Counted from the stretch's first letter, positions 32,535 to 42,490 are shown. The stretch: DNA of 64,000 nucleotides from DAOPXV01 sp964551445 (GCA_964551445.1 CAZKCG010000023.1:1-64000), one strand, 5' to 3'. The notes: generated by a model from the sequence alone, not told the origin. Numbers and translations are program-made.

Positions 32535-33899
32535 ATGATTAATGCCAGAGAGTGCTCGCTCAGGATCTTATACCAGATCGAGACGCAGCTTGCCTATTCG
32601 AATATCGTTATAGACGATATCGTGCAGAAGAACGTCTTTAATACGCTCGACAAGAGTTTCGCGATCCAGCTCGTGTACGGAGTGATCAGGCGTCAAAATA
32701 CGCTTGATTACATAATTCTTCAGTTCATCGAGCATAAGGAAAAATTCGCCAGGATCAACAAGTGGCTGCTTTTGACCCTGAGGCTTGGCGTTTATCAGAT
32801 AATCTACCTCGACAAGGTCCCAAACTACAGCGCAGTCGACGAATCGGTCAAGCTCGCTAAATCTTACGGGCCGGTCGGTTCCTCGAGTTTTATCAACGCG
32901 GTTCTCAGAAACGTCTGCGAACATTTCGAAAAGATAATAAAATTCGACGGCGAACCCGAAAATATCAAGTCGGCGCTTTTTTATTCACACCCCGTGTGGC
33001 TTATCGAAAGGCTTACCTCGCAGTTCGGCAAGATGGCCGCGGCGAAAATATGCGAGGCTAACAATATGGCGCCGCATTTTTCCGTAAGGGTGAATACGCT
33101 TAAGACGACCGTTGACGCGATGATGACCGCCCTCGAGGATTTCGGCCCCGAGCGCTCGAAGATCGTTCCGGACGGAATTGTATTGAAAAATTTCGCCGAT
33201 ATAACGGCCACCAATTATTTTAAAGAAGGATATTTCTACATACAGGACGAGGCGTCGATGCTTGTCGCTCACGTCGTCGATCCCAAACCGATGGAGGTCG
33301 TCTTTGATTTCTGCGCGAGCCCTGGCGGTAAAACTACGCATCTGGCGCAGCTTTCCGGAAATCAGGCGCTTATAATAGCGTATGACCGCTTTTCCCATAA
33401 GATACAAAAGATCAAGGACAACTGCAAGCGCCTCGAGATAACCTGCGTAACGCCAAAGCTGCAGGATGTTTTAAAACTCACCGATACGCGCCATGCGCAC
33501 AGGATATTAGTGGACGCGCCGTGTTCATGCATGGGCATCATCAGGCGGCATCCGGAACTCAAATGGCGCCTCGAAGAGAAGAACATCGATTCGCTCTCCA
33601 AGATACAGCATCAGATACTGGAATCGGCCGCTGACAGGACCGCTCCGGGCGGTGTTCTGGTTTATTCGGTATGCACTTACGAACCTAATGAAACCACGAA
33701 TCTGATAAACAGATTTTTGAAATCTCATCCGGAATTTCAATATCTGCCGTTCCCGGACGCCGTAATAGACAACTTCAAGGCGCTCGGGTTCAGCACCGAT
33801 ACCGCTTCGATCGGTTACCAGACGTTCTTCCCGCACACGCACGGCGTCGACGGCTTCTTTATAGCCCGCATGAAAAGAATTTCGAGTGAATCAAGATAG
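32535..33899 (+). CDS. rsmB: 16S rRNA m5C967 methyltransferase RsmB
   Basis: A 454-residue protein. The N-terminal NusB-like RNA-binding domain is about residues 1-140 (SLRILYQIETQLAYSNIVIDDI, LLTLRLGVYQIIYLD). The methyltransferase domain has VFDFCASPGGKTTHLAQL (SAM motif I), VDAPCSCMGIIRRHPELKW (catalytic PCS) and VYSVCTYEPNE (second catalytic Cys). It methylates C967 of 16S rRNA. The two-base gap to rlmN implies one transcript. Confidence 0.96.
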   Translation: MINARECSLRILYQIETQLAYSNIVIDDIVQKNVFNTLDKSFAIQLVYGVIRRQNTLDYIILQFIEHKEKFARINKWLLLTLRLGVYQIIYLDKVPNYSAVDESVKLAKSYGPVGSSSFINAVLRNVCEHFEKIIKFDGEPENIKSALFYSHPVWLIERLTSQFGKMAAAKICEANNMAPHFSVRVNTLKTTVDAMMTALEDFGPERSKIVPDGIVLKNFADITATNYFKEGYFYIQDEASMLVAHVVDPKPMEVVFDFCASPGGKTTHLAQLSGNQALIIAYDRFSHKIQKIKDNCKRLEITCVTPKLQDVLKLTDTRHAHRILVDAPCSCMGIIRRHPELKWRLEEKNIDSLSKIQHQILESAADRTAPGGVLVYSVCTYEPNETTNLINRFLKSHPEFQYLPFPDAVIDNFKALGFSTDTASIGYQTFFPHTHGVDGFFIARMKRISSESR

Positions 33900-33901
33900 A
33901 G

Positions 33902-34993
33902 ATGAAAGAAGAAAAGAACGAAAAAAAAACGAATCTGCTGGATCTGGATCTCGATGAGATAACTGCTTTCGTAAAGGAAAACGGCGAAAAAGGCTTTCGG
34001 GCCGGACAGATATTTCAATGGATATATAAATACGGAATATTCGATTTTGACAATATGACCGACCTTTCCAAAGCGTTCCGGATCAAGTTCGCCGGGATAT
34101 GCGAAGTTGCGATGCCGAAAAATATTGAAAAGGCCGAATCAACGGACGGCATGACGGAAAAATTCGCGTTCGAACTTCATGACGGCAGTATCGTCGAAGC
34201 GGTAAAAATTTATGACGGCGAGACGCGCGAGAAATACACGGTCTGCTTATCGACCCAGGTGGGATGCCCTATCGATTGCTCATTCTGCCAGACGGGCCGG
34301 ATGGGATTCAAAAGGAATCTGAGCGCGGGCGAGATAATAGCACAGCTTCTGGGCATAGCTTTTGAAAAAAAGAATTCGAACGAGGGATTGTCGAATATCG
34401 TATATATGGGAATGGGAGAGCCCTTCTTAAATTTTGACGCCGTTATAAAGTCGGCGCGGGTGATAAACCATGAAGCGGGATTTAACGTCTCGATGAGAAA
34501 GATAACCGTTTCTACCTCGGGCGTGGTGCCGGGCATATTAAAGCTTATCGACGAACAGATACCAATGACGCTTGCAATATCGCTTCACGCGGCGGACGAC
34601 GAACTTCGCGACAAACTCGTTCCGCTTAATAAAAAACATAATATTTCCGATATCATAAACGCGGTTAAAAAATATATTGATGAGACGTCAAGGCGCGTGA
34701 CCTTCGAATACGTAATGATAAAAGGCGTCAACGATTCCGACGCCTGCGCCAAAAACCTTGTCGTATTATTGAAAGGCATGTTATGCCACGTTAATTTAAT
34801 AGGGCTTAACAGGACCGAAGGCGGATTCGAGTCATCATCCAATAACAGGATATACGCTTTCAGGCAGGCTCTGGAAGACGGCGGAGTGAACGCCACGGTA
34901 AGAAGATCCAAGGGCGGGGATATAAACGCCGCATGCGGAATGCTTTATAAAAAGCTTAAAAACAGGGTGGAGGATAAAATAGATGAAAATTAA
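33902..34993 (+). CDS. rlmN: Dual-specificity RNA methyltransferase RlmN
   Basis: A radical SAM enzyme that makes 2-methyladenosine in 23S rRNA (A2503) and tRNA. The motif CPIDCSFC has cluster Cys at 122, 126 and 129, followed by QTGRMGFKRNLSAGEI. GMGEPFLNFDAV, LAISLHAADDELR and the C-terminal INAACGML with the methyl-carrying Cys are present. At 363 residues it is standard. It overlaps the PASTA gene by 11 bases. Confidence 0.97.
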   Translation: MKEEKNEKKTNLLDLDLDEITAFVKENGEKGFRAGQIFQWIYKYGIFDFDNMTDLSKAFRIKFAGICEVAMPKNIEKAESTDGMTEKFAFELHDGSIVEAVKIYDGETREKYTVCLSTQVGCPIDCSFCQTGRMGFKRNLSAGEIIAQLLGIAFEKKNSNEGLSNIVYMGMGEPFLNFDAVIKSARVINHEAGFNVSMRKITVSTSGVVPGILKLIDEQIPMTLAISLHAADDELRDKLVPLNKKHNISDIINAVKKYIDETSRRVTFEYVMIKGVNDSDACAKNLVVLLKGMLCHVNLIGLNRTEGGFESSSNNRIYAFRQALEDGGVNATVRRSKGGDINAACGMLYKKLKNRVEDKIDEN

Positions 34994-36158
34994 GCCGGGA
35001 AATAATGCAGGGGGAAATATACTCGTTTCCCTGCTGAAGTTTTTAATATTTGTTATATTCTTTGTCCTTTTGTTCAAGTTCGCGCAGATGTACTCTATAA
35101 AAATGATGAATTCGTTCTTCAACAAGGAAGAGACGAAGGTTCCGAACCTCGTTTCGCGCGACGGCAATCCGGTCAGGATCGAGGACGCCTTTGAGCTCTG
35201 CAAACAGGGCCGTCTTCAGATCGATATCAAGGAAAAAAAATTCGACAACAATATTCCCGAGGGCTGCGTTATGAGCCAGGATCCTCCGCCCGATACGGTC
35301 GTAAAGGTCAACAGGGTCATCGAGGTCATAATCTCGCTGGGCGCGAAAACGGTCGAGTGCCCTGACGTGGCCGGAAAAGACGTGCGCGACGTGGCGTTCG
35401 TAATACAGAACAAAGGGTTTCTGCTCGGCAAAAAATCATACGTTCCGTCGGAAAGCATACCCGCCGACATTATAATAGCGCAGACGCCGGAAGGTAATTC
35501 ACAGGCACCCAAAGGTTCCCAGATAGACCTTCTGGTATCGCTCGGCAAGAACAACCAGATGACCCAGGTGCCGAATTTCGTCGGTAAAAAGATCGAGGCG
35601 GCCAGGATCGTTTTAAGCAAGATAAACCTTGAACCCGGAAAGATCGGTTATGAGACCAAGGAAGGCGCCGAGCCCGGCCTGGTGCTCAAGCAGGAACCGT
35701 CTCCGGGAACCAACGTTCCTGATAAATCCCAGGTGTCGTTCATGGTCGTGGAAGGTCCGGAACAGCTCCAGCCGGCCGATACCGCTTCGGTCGAGTCTCC
35801 CGCGAATAACGTTATAGAAATTAAAACCAAGACTGAAACGAAGCCTGAAACCAATGGCGCGCCGGAGAATAAAAAGCCGGAGAAGAAACCGGCTGAAGGC
35901 TCGGCCTCTACGGCCTCCAATGAGATAGGGGCCGACGGCAAACGCGTCGAGATAGTTAAATTCGTAGTTCCTCCGGGCCAGAAGAGCCGCGAGATAAAGA
36001 TAGTATTGTTAGACGACATGGGTCCGCGCGAGATATATAAGGACCTGCACTATCCCGGCGAGGAAATAGACCTTACGGTCACAGGCTACGGCACGATGAA
36101 AGTGCTGGTCTATCTTGACAACGTGTTTTTTAAGGATTTTGAGGTAGGAGGCAGATAA
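34983..36158 (+). CDS. Membrane-anchored PASTA-domain protein (PrkC sensor half)
   Basis: A 391-residue protein with a short cytoplasmic N-terminus, one membrane helix (residues 13-36, ILVSLLKFLIFVIFFVLLF) and three PASTA domains outside (about 45-115, 116-187 and 190-258; each with a VPN or CPD start, a PPDTVVK or APKGSQ turn and a strand VSLG or VVEG). A Pro/Glu/Lys-rich spacer follows, then a beta domain with VYLDNVFFKDFEVGG at the end, as seen at the C-terminus of clostridial PrkC. It has no kinase domain. It occupies the prkC position between rlmN and rpe, and the pseudokinase gene starts one base after its stop. PASTA domains bind peptidoglycan fragments. Confidence 0.9.
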   Translation: MKIKPGNNAGGNILVSLLKFLIFVIFFVLLFKFAQMYSIKMMNSFFNKEETKVPNLVSRDGNPVRIEDAFELCKQGRLQIDIKEKKFDNNIPEGCVMSQDPPPDTVVKVNRVIEVIISLGAKTVECPDVAGKDVRDVAFVIQNKGFLLGKKSYVPSESIPADIIIAQTPEGNSQAPKGSQIDLLVSLGKNNQMTQVPNFVGKKIEAARIVLSKINLEPGKIGYETKEGAEPGLVLKQEPSPGTNVPDKSQVSFMVVEGPEQLQPADTASVESPANNVIEIKTKTETKPETNGAPENKKPEKKPAEGSASTASNEIGADGKRVEIVKFVVPPGQKSREIKIVLLDDMGPREIYKDLHYPGEEIDLTVTGYGTMKVLVYLDNVFFKDFEVGGR

Positions 36159-36159
36159 T

Positions 36160-37479
36160 ATGAAGCTACTTAAAGACAAATACAAGCTGCTTGAAAAAAC
36201 CGACGAGGACGAAAAGGTAATGCTCTTTTTAGGGCAGACCGTCCATGAACCCGTCGTCAGCGTCGATATAAGATCCCTGAAAAAACGCTGGATGCAGAAT
36301 CCCGAGTTCGTGCAGCGCTACACTCAGGAGTTCCACACCATGGCGACCCTTGATTCGCCGCTCTTTTTAAAAGTTTATGACATCGATTTCTCCAACAATA
36401 TATTTTTCGTGGCTACCGAGCACGTCGAAGGCAAAACGCTCTATGACCTGATAAAGGACAGGGTAAAACTTTCGCTCGCCCAGGTGATCAACATAATTAC
36501 CCAGGTTTCAAAGGCTCTCGGGCACGCGATGCGCGAGAACGTGAAATACCGCTCGCTTACATATTCTGATATAATGTTCTCCGATAACGGAAAGATAAAG
36601 ATATTGAAGTTCCACGTTCCGCGTAACGTCAGTTCCTCTCTCGGGCTTGAATCGTCAAGAAACGCGGTCGCTCCGGTCGCGAGCCAGAGCAGCGATATAT
36701 TTTTTATAGGAAATCTTTTTTACGAGATACTGACCTTTGAAACGCTCGTTTCAACGGCAAGCGTCCGTAACGTAAAGACGATAAAAGATTTTCATTTAGA
36801 GGCGAAAAACACTCCCGGATTAAAACCTTCGCAGGCCGAAAGCGTCAAGGAACTAATTTATAAATGCGTGACAAGCGACATTGCTTCGCGTTTCCAGACG
36901 ATCGACGAGCTTCTCTCGGCTCTGGTTAAATTCGTTCAGGATCAGGTCAATAAGACCGATGTGTTAACGAGCATGCAGGTCGATCCTTCGAAGTTTAAAA
37001 AGAACGAAAAAAAAGAAAGCGCTGAAACAAAGGCTCCTTCTATAATAAACGGCACGCTCGGAAAAAATGAAGCTGAAAAAGAACCGAAACGAGCTCCTTT
37101 GGCGACTCCGGCGAAAGCTCAAAAAAACGAGGCGCGCGAAGAAAACAAGTCGAAAAATATTTCCGATGATCCTTACGATATACTGTTCGGAAAGACAAGG
37201 ACCGTTGAGCCGTTGAAAAAAGGCGAATATTCGATGCTCAGCGATGAAGCGGCCCCTCAGGATCTTCCGCGTCAGGAAAGGCCCGATGCGGTTTCTAATG
37301 AAGACGAAAACAGCGCTTCGGACGAAGTGAAAACCGCCGGCAAAGAAAATATAGGCCCTATGTGGAAAAATAAAAAATCCGGCGGCTCGGGAATATTTGC
37401 AAAATTGGCCGGCTTCTGGTATACTATGCTCATGATGATAATGAGCTTTCTGGGCTTCGTCTTATACATATTCTGGTAA
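36160..37479 (+). CDS. Tail-anchored pseudokinase (degenerate PrkC kinase domain)
   Basis: A 439-residue protein with a protein-kinase fold (residues 1-260): ATEHVEGKTLYDLIKD matches the hinge, and SDIFFIGNLFYEILTFE matches the helix-F region. Catalytic residues are gone. The glycine loop is absent, the strand-3 Lys is replaced by Asp36 (VSVDIR), HRD is YRS (130-132) and DFG is KFH (150-152). A disordered Lys/Glu/Ala-rich linker (about 275-410) ends in a single C-terminal membrane helix (419-439). It follows the PASTA gene by one base, in the locus where Firmicutes encode the one-piece kinase PrkC. It may be a scaffold or regulator paired with the PASTA protein. Confidence 0.85.
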   Translation: MKLLKDKYKLLEKTDEDEKVMLFLGQTVHEPVVSVDIRSLKKRWMQNPEFVQRYTQEFHTMATLDSPLFLKVYDIDFSNNIFFVATEHVEGKTLYDLIKDRVKLSLAQVINIITQVSKALGHAMRENVKYRSLTYSDIMFSDNGKIKILKFHVPRNVSSSLGLESSRNAVAPVASQSSDIFFIGNLFYEILTFETLVSTASVRNVKTIKDFHLEAKNTPGLKPSQAESVKELIYKCVTSDIASRFQTIDELLSALVKFVQDQVNKTDVLTSMQVDPSKFKKNEKKESAETKAPSIINGTLGKNEAEKEPKRAPLATPAKAQKNEAREENKSKNISDDPYDILFGKTRTVEPLKKGEYSMLSDEAAPQDLPRQERPDAVSNEDENSASDEVKTAGKENIGPMWKNKKSGGSGIFAKLAGFWYTMLMMIMSFLGFVLYIFW

Positions 37480-37525
37480 GAGCGCGCTCACAAAGCCCAA
37501 ATTTGATGCGGGCAGGGTATAGCGC

Positions 37526-38179
37526 ATGACGCAAAAAAAAGTTTTAATAGCTCCTTCGATCTTATCCGCCGATTTTACGAGGCTCGGCGAAGAGATCGAG
37601 AGCGTGACGAAAGCCGGAGCGGATCTGTTACATCTTGACGTAATGGACGGGCATTTCGTTCCGAATATCTCATTCGGACTTCCCATATTGCATTCGGTTT
37701 CGAAGATCGCGAAGATCCCCGTCGATTGCCATCTCATGATATCAAATCCCGAACAATATATCGAAAAGTTCGCCGGTGGCGGCGCGGAAATAATAACCGT
37801 GCACGCTGAGGCGAGTTTTCATATTGAGCGGCTTTTATGCCAGATCAGATCTTTCGGCAAAAAGGCCGGCATTTCTTTTAATCCTCACTCCGACGTTGAG
37901 ATGCTTAAAAATGTCATTCATGCGGTCGATCTTATCCTTATTATGACCGTCAATCCCGGCTTCGGCGGCCAGAGCTTCATCGCTGCTATGCTTCCTAAGA
38001 TCGCACGGGCGGCGGAGATCGCAAGATCGTCAGGCCGCGAAATAATGCTGCAGGTCGACGGCGGAATAACCCCCGAAAACAAGTCTCTTGTAATAGACGC
38101 GGGCGCGAACGTGATCGTCGCCGGCTCGTCGGTTTTTTCATGTTCCGACTATGCCGCCGCGATAGCGGGTTTAAGGTAG
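37526..38179 (+). CDS. rpe: Ribulose-phosphate 3-epimerase
   Basis: Interconverts ribulose 5-phosphate and xylulose 5-phosphate in the pentose phosphate pathway. A TIM barrel with APSILSADFTRLGEEI, LHLDVMDGHFVPNISFG, VDCHLMISNPEQYI and MTVNPGFGGQSFI, and the C-terminal phosphate site DGGITPEN. Standard length at 217 residues. It lies downstream of the pseudokinase, as rpe lies downstream of prkC and rsgA in Firmicutes; rsgA is missing here. Confidence 0.97.
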   Translation: MTQKKVLIAPSILSADFTRLGEEIESVTKAGADLLHLDVMDGHFVPNISFGLPILHSVSKIAKIPVDCHLMISNPEQYIEKFAGGGAEIITVHAEASFHIERLLCQIRSFGKKAGISFNPHSDVEMLKNVIHAVDLILIMTVNPGFGGQSFIAAMLPKIARAAEIARSSGREIMLQVDGGITPENKSLVIDAGANVIVAGSSVFSCSDYAAAIAGLR

Positions 38180-38182
38180 CTT

Positions 38183-38956
38183 ATGAACGGTACGCGCGAA
38201 ACGGGAAAACCGGTCGAACTGGCTAACGTCCGTCTGCACGATCTTACTTTTGAAGAGATAACGGCGCTCGCCGAAAAGACGATAACTGATAAGGTCTCGT
38301 CTCTTTTTGTAATTACGCTCGATATTATAGGCGCGTACAAAAGCATATTCGACGCCCAATATCACGATTGCATAATGAACTGCGACCTGGTCACTTGCGA
38401 CGGCGCTGGCATGAAGCTTCTGACGATGATGAAATATCCCCGGCACATTAAGAATAAGGTGAGCGGGATCGATCTCGCCGCGGCTCTTTTACGCGCGGCG
38501 GACGAAAAAAAATACCGCGTGGCGTTCATCGGTTCCCGCGAGGAAACGATAAATTTGCTTGAGGAAAAAATAAGGGCGGATCATCCCGGTATCGCCGACC
38601 CTTTTTTTCACAACGGTTATTTCGATTCCAGGGAATTTTCTTCGATAGTCGCGGGGCTGGCCGGGGCGAAATCGCGGCCCGACATCATTTTTTTCGGCCT
38701 TGGAAATCCGGTTCAGGAAAAAACCATAAATTCGATCCGCGGGATCTTTCCGGGAACGGTTATGATCGGCGTCGGCGGTTCGTTCGACGTTATGTCGGGC
38801 GCCCTGAAGCGGGCTCCGCTCATCATGCAGAAATGTTATCTCGAATGGCTTTACAGGCTATGGCAGGAACCTTCAAGAATATTTAGAATGATGAATATTC
38901 CGAAATATATTGCTTATGCGGTTATATGCGAGGCGTTAAAATGGCTGAGAAAATAG
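38183..38956 (+). CDS. WecG/TagA/CpsF family glycosyltransferase
   Basis: A 257-residue GT26 enzyme. NCDLVTCDGAGMKLL holds the conserved Asp, with KVSGIDLAAAL and IIFFGLGNPVQEKTI, then GVGGSFDVMSGALKRAPLIMQKCYLEWLYRLWQEPSR near the end. The family transfers N-acetylmannosamine or a related sugar to a lipid-linked GlcNAc for teichoic acid or surface polysaccharide. The acceptor here is unknown. It starts 3 bases after rpe and overlaps mfd by 16 bases, so all three are coupled. Confidence 0.92.
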   Translation: MNGTRETGKPVELANVRLHDLTFEEITALAEKTITDKVSSLFVITLDIIGAYKSIFDAQYHDCIMNCDLVTCDGAGMKLLTMMKYPRHIKNKVSGIDLAAALLRAADEKKYRVAFIGSREETINLLEEKIRADHPGIADPFFHNGYFDSREFSSIVAGLAGAKSRPDIIFFGLGNPVQEKTINSIRGIFPGTVMIGVGGSFDVMSGALKRAPLIMQKCYLEWLYRLWQEPSRIFRMMNIPKYIAYAVICEALKWLRK

Positions 38957-41900
38957 GGTTTAAACTGTTCGAAAAACTTACGGGGCGTCTCGAGGCGCAA
39001 AATTTTCAGCGCGTCACCGTTACGGGCGCGAATGAGAACATCGGAAGCTTTCTCGTTTCCGACATAGCCCGTCCCGGCGAGATTTTTCTCGTCGTTGCTC
39101 CGAATCAGGACAGCGCGGAGCGCGCGGCTTACGAGATCGAGACCATGGCGAAGATCGCCGACCCCGGCGTGGAAACGGTGATAAGCCTTTTTTCATCGCT
39201 CGAATGGTCGCCATACGAATTTCTCTCTCCTTCGCTTAACCTTTTGTCGGACCGCATATCCGCCTTGAAGAGCGTTATGGATTTTAAACCCGGCTCAAAA
39301 AATAAAAAACTCATAATAGTCGCGCCGCTTAACGGCCTGTCTCAAAAAACATGTCCCGCGAGGCTTCTGGAAAAAGCTTCCCTGAAGATAAAAAAAGGCG
39401 ATACTCTCGAGGTCGAAAAACTTGTCGCACTTCTTTCGAATTCAGGCTACGCACTCGAGGATCCCGTGATAGATCTCGCCCAGTACGCCGTGCGGGGCGG
39501 AATAATGGATATATATGTCCCGGGCATGCGCTATCCCGTGCGTCTCGATTTTTTCGGCGATACGGTCGAAAGCATTAAAATATTTAATATCGAAGATCAG
39601 CGCGTCATGGGCGATATCAAAGAATTCACCGTCCTCCCGGCCAGCGAGTTTATTTTTGAGGCTGCCGAGGTCGACTCTCTTTTTAAAAACATGGAAAAAA
39701 TAGCGAAGGTTGGAAAAACTCTTGACGTGAACAAGATCCGCGACGGCGTCAAGATCCCGAACATCGAAAAATACGCGCCGTTCATGTACGATTACGCCAT
39801 GCCGACGCTTATAGACTATCTCAACAGGTGTTCGAAGGGCTATTCGGTTGTCTTTCTGGGCCGCGACGATATTTTTAACGAGGGCCGCGACTATTTCGGC
39901 AAACTGGAAAAATTGCATCAGGATAACATCAAAGAGGATCCTTACTCGCTTCCGCCCGATAAATATTTCAAGCTGCCGGATAAGGTCCTTGAGGAAATTG
40001 AAAAAAACACCCATACAAAAATTTTTGATATGACCCCTTACGACGCTCCGGGAAGTTCGGATGATGACGAACTTTTATACGATCTCGCGGGCGGCGCCTG
40101 CCAGAAATTCCAGGGCCGCTTCACTCAGTTCATCCAGTATATAAGAACAGTCATAGACGACGGCGCGACGGTCATAATGATACTTCCGGGCATGGGCCAG
40201 ATCAACCGCATGGCGGAGATACTCTCGCCGCTGAAATTCTCGGTGCTTATAAATGATAATTTTTTCAGAAATCCGATAGCGCGGAAAACGATCTATCTCA
40301 ACGAAGGATACCTGCCCGAAGGGTTCGCCGTCCCCGCCGAGCGCCTCTTCGTTTTTTCAAGTTATGAGGCTTACGGTGAGCGGCAGGTCCTTTTCAACAA
40401 GGAACTCGTTTTCGAAAGCAAGACCAAAGCCCGCGACAGATATAAAAAGATCGCCTCTCATCTCGAGCTCGAGGAAGGCGATTTCGTGGTGCACGTAAAT
40501 TACGGGATCGGAATATACCGCGGTATGACTCTTTTATCGACCGGGGGCCGCGAATCCGATTATCTGCTCGTCGAGTACGCCGAATCGGATAAATTATACG
40601 TTCCGGTCGACGCGCTTCACATGCTCCACAGATACGTCGGGGTCGACGGGGCGTCGCCGAGGATCGGCAAACTCAACGACTCGTCATGGAAAAAACAGCG
40701 CACGCAAGCGCAGAAGTCCGTGGAAAAACTCGCCGCCTATCTTGTAACGTTATACGCCAGACGGTCCGTTTCGAACGGTTACCGGTTCAGCCTCGATAAC
40801 GAACTTCAGAAGATATTCGAGGAATCCTTTCAATATAAGGAAACCAGCGATCAGGAAAACGCGATCCTGGAGGTCAAATGCGACATGGAAAGCGAAAAGC
40901 CCATGGACCGCCTTGTCTGCGGCGACGTCGGGTTCGGAAAGACGGAGGTCGCCATCCGCGCCGCTTTTAAAGCCTGCATGGACGGGAAACAGGTCGCGTT
41001 CCTCGCGCCCACGACGATCCTTTCGCTTCAGCATTATAATACCCTCGTATCGCGCTTTTCGACTTTTCCAATAAATGTAGAACTTCTCTCCCGCTTTCGG
41101 ACCAAGGCGCAGCAGAATGTCGTCGTCGAAAAGCTCAAGGAGGGAAAGGTCGACGTCGTCATCGGGACCCACCGCATTCTTCAAAAGGATATTTTATTCA
41201 GGGACCTCGGCCTTCTCATCGTCGATGAGGAACAGCGTTTCGGCGTTAAGCACAAGGAACGCCTCAAGGAACTCAAGCATCACGTGGATATTTTAACGCT
41301 GACAGCCACGCCAATACCGCGCACGCTTTATATGTCGATGGTAGGCTGCCGCGATATCTCAATAATAAACACGCCGCCCGCCGAGAGGCTGCCGATAAAA
41401 ACTTTCGTCCTGCGCTATTCCGACGACATTATAAAGGAAGCGATAACGCGCGAAATAATGCGCAAGGGCCAGGTCTATTACGTTCACAACCGCATAGAAT
41501 CGATAGACGCCGTCGCCAATAAGATAGCCGCTCTCGTTCCGGGTATCCGCGTTCGCTACGCTCACGGTCAGATGGAAGAAAAACAGCTCGAGAAGATAAT
41601 AATGGATTTTTACGAGAAGGAATTCGACGTTCTGGTTTCGACGACGATCATAGAGAACGGCCTCGATATACCTAACGTCAATACCATGATAATAGAACGC
41701 GCAGACACCTTCGGACTTTCGCAGCTGTATCAGCTTAGAGGCCGCGTCGGCCGCGCCAAAAATCAGGCCTACGCTTATTTCCTCTTCCCTCACGAGGCTG
41801 CCCTTACCGACATCGCCAAGCGCCGGCTTCAGGCCATGAAGGAATTCTCGGAACTCGGCTCGGGCTACAAGATCGCTATGCGCGACCTCGAGATCCGCGG

Positions 41901-42477
41901 CGCGGGAAACCTTCTGGGGCACGAACAGCACGGCCATATATGCACTATCGGGTTTGAGCTGTACTGCCGCCTGCTTGAAGAAGAGGTTAAAAAACTCAAG
42001 GGAGAAGAGATCGAGCAGCGCATCGATTTCGACTGCGAGATAGATCTTAACATTAACGCATATATACCGTCGACCTATATTAATTCAACATATCAGAAGA
42101 TAGATATTTATAAGCGAATGGTCGGCGCTTCGAGTTTCGAGGAGCTTGACGAACTCTCCTCTGAACTTATCGAGCGCTTCGGCAAATATCCCGAGACGGT
42201 CCATAACCTTTTCCAGGTCGTGAAGATAAAAGTTCTCGGCCGCCGCCTTAAAGCCAGCAGCGTCAAGGAAGACAAAAAACACATATTGTTCAAGTTCCAG
42301 GACGGCGGCCACATCAAGCCCGATTCGATCGCGGCGCTTCTTAAAAAATACGCCGGTTCCGTCAAATTCTCCAACGCCGACGACGGCGCGACGCTTCTGT
42401 ATCTTCTGAAACAGGACCTGAAGGGCGAGAACCTCATTCAGCTTATAATAAGCGTTCTGCAGATACTCAACTCCTGA
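38941..42477 (+). CDS. mfd: Transcription-repair coupling factor Mfd
   Basis: A DNA translocase (1178 residues) that removes stalled RNA polymerase and recruits UvrA. The N-terminal UvrB-like region is SLFSSLEWSPYEFLSP. The RNA-polymerase-interacting domain has EEGDFVVHVNYGIGIYRG. The ATPase motifs are CGDVGFGKTEVA and VDEEQRFGVKHKE, with ATPIPRTLYMS and QLRGRVGRAKNQAYAY. The C-terminal TRCF domain has INAYIPSTYI. The ATG at 38941 has GAGG eight bases upstream; ATG at 38926 is less likely. It ends 13 bases from the convergent secretin gene. Confidence 0.97.
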   Translation: MAEKIGFKLFEKLTGRLEAQNFQRVTVTGANENIGSFLVSDIARPGEIFLVVAPNQDSAERAAYEIETMAKIADPGVETVISLFSSLEWSPYEFLSPSLNLLSDRISALKSVMDFKPGSKNKKLIIVAPLNGLSQKTCPARLLEKASLKIKKGDTLEVEKLVALLSNSGYALEDPVIDLAQYAVRGGIMDIYVPGMRYPVRLDFFGDTVESIKIFNIEDQRVMGDIKEFTVLPASEFIFEAAEVDSLFKNMEKIAKVGKTLDVNKIRDGVKIPNIEKYAPFMYDYAMPTLIDYLNRCSKGYSVVFLGRDDIFNEGRDYFGKLEKLHQDNIKEDPYSLPPDKYFKLPDKVLEEIEKNTHTKIFDMTPYDAPGSSDDDELLYDLAGGACQKFQGRFTQFIQYIRTVIDDGATVIMILPGMGQINRMAEILSPLKFSVLINDNFFRNPIARKTIYLNEGYLPEGFAVPAERLFVFSSYEAYGERQVLFNKELVFESKTKARDRYKKIASHLELEEGDFVVHVNYGIGIYRGMTLLSTGGRESDYLLVEYAESDKLYVPVDALHMLHRYVGVDGASPRIGKLNDSSWKKQRTQAQKSVEKLAAYLVTLYARRSVSNGYRFSLDNELQKIFEESFQYKETSDQENAILEVKCDMESEKPMDRLVCGDVGFGKTEVAIRAAFKACMDGKQVAFLAPTTILSLQHYNTLVSRFSTFPINVELLSRFRTKAQQNVVVEKLKEGKVDVVIGTHRILQKDILFRDLGLLIVDEEQRFGVKHKERLKELKHHVDILTLTATPIPRTLYMSMVGCRDISIINTPPAERLPIKTFVLRYSDDIIKEAITREIMRKGQVYYVHNRIESIDAVANKIAALVPGIRVRYAHGQMEEKQLEKIIMDFYEKEFDVLVSTTIIENGLDIPNVNTMIIERADTFGLSQLYQLRGRVGRAKNQAYAYFLFPHEAALTDIAKRRLQAMKEFSELGSGYKIAMRDLEIRGAGNLLGHEQHGHICTIGFELYCRLLEEEVKKLKGEEIEQRIDFDCEIDLNINAYIPSTYINSTYQKIDIYKRMVGASSFEELDELSSELIERFGKYPETVHNLFQVVKIKVLGRRLKASSVKEDKKHILFKFQDGGHIKPDSIAALLKKYAGSVKFSNADDGATLLYLLKQDLKGENLIQLIISVLQILNS

Positions 42478-42490
42478 CGCTTTACTGCCG

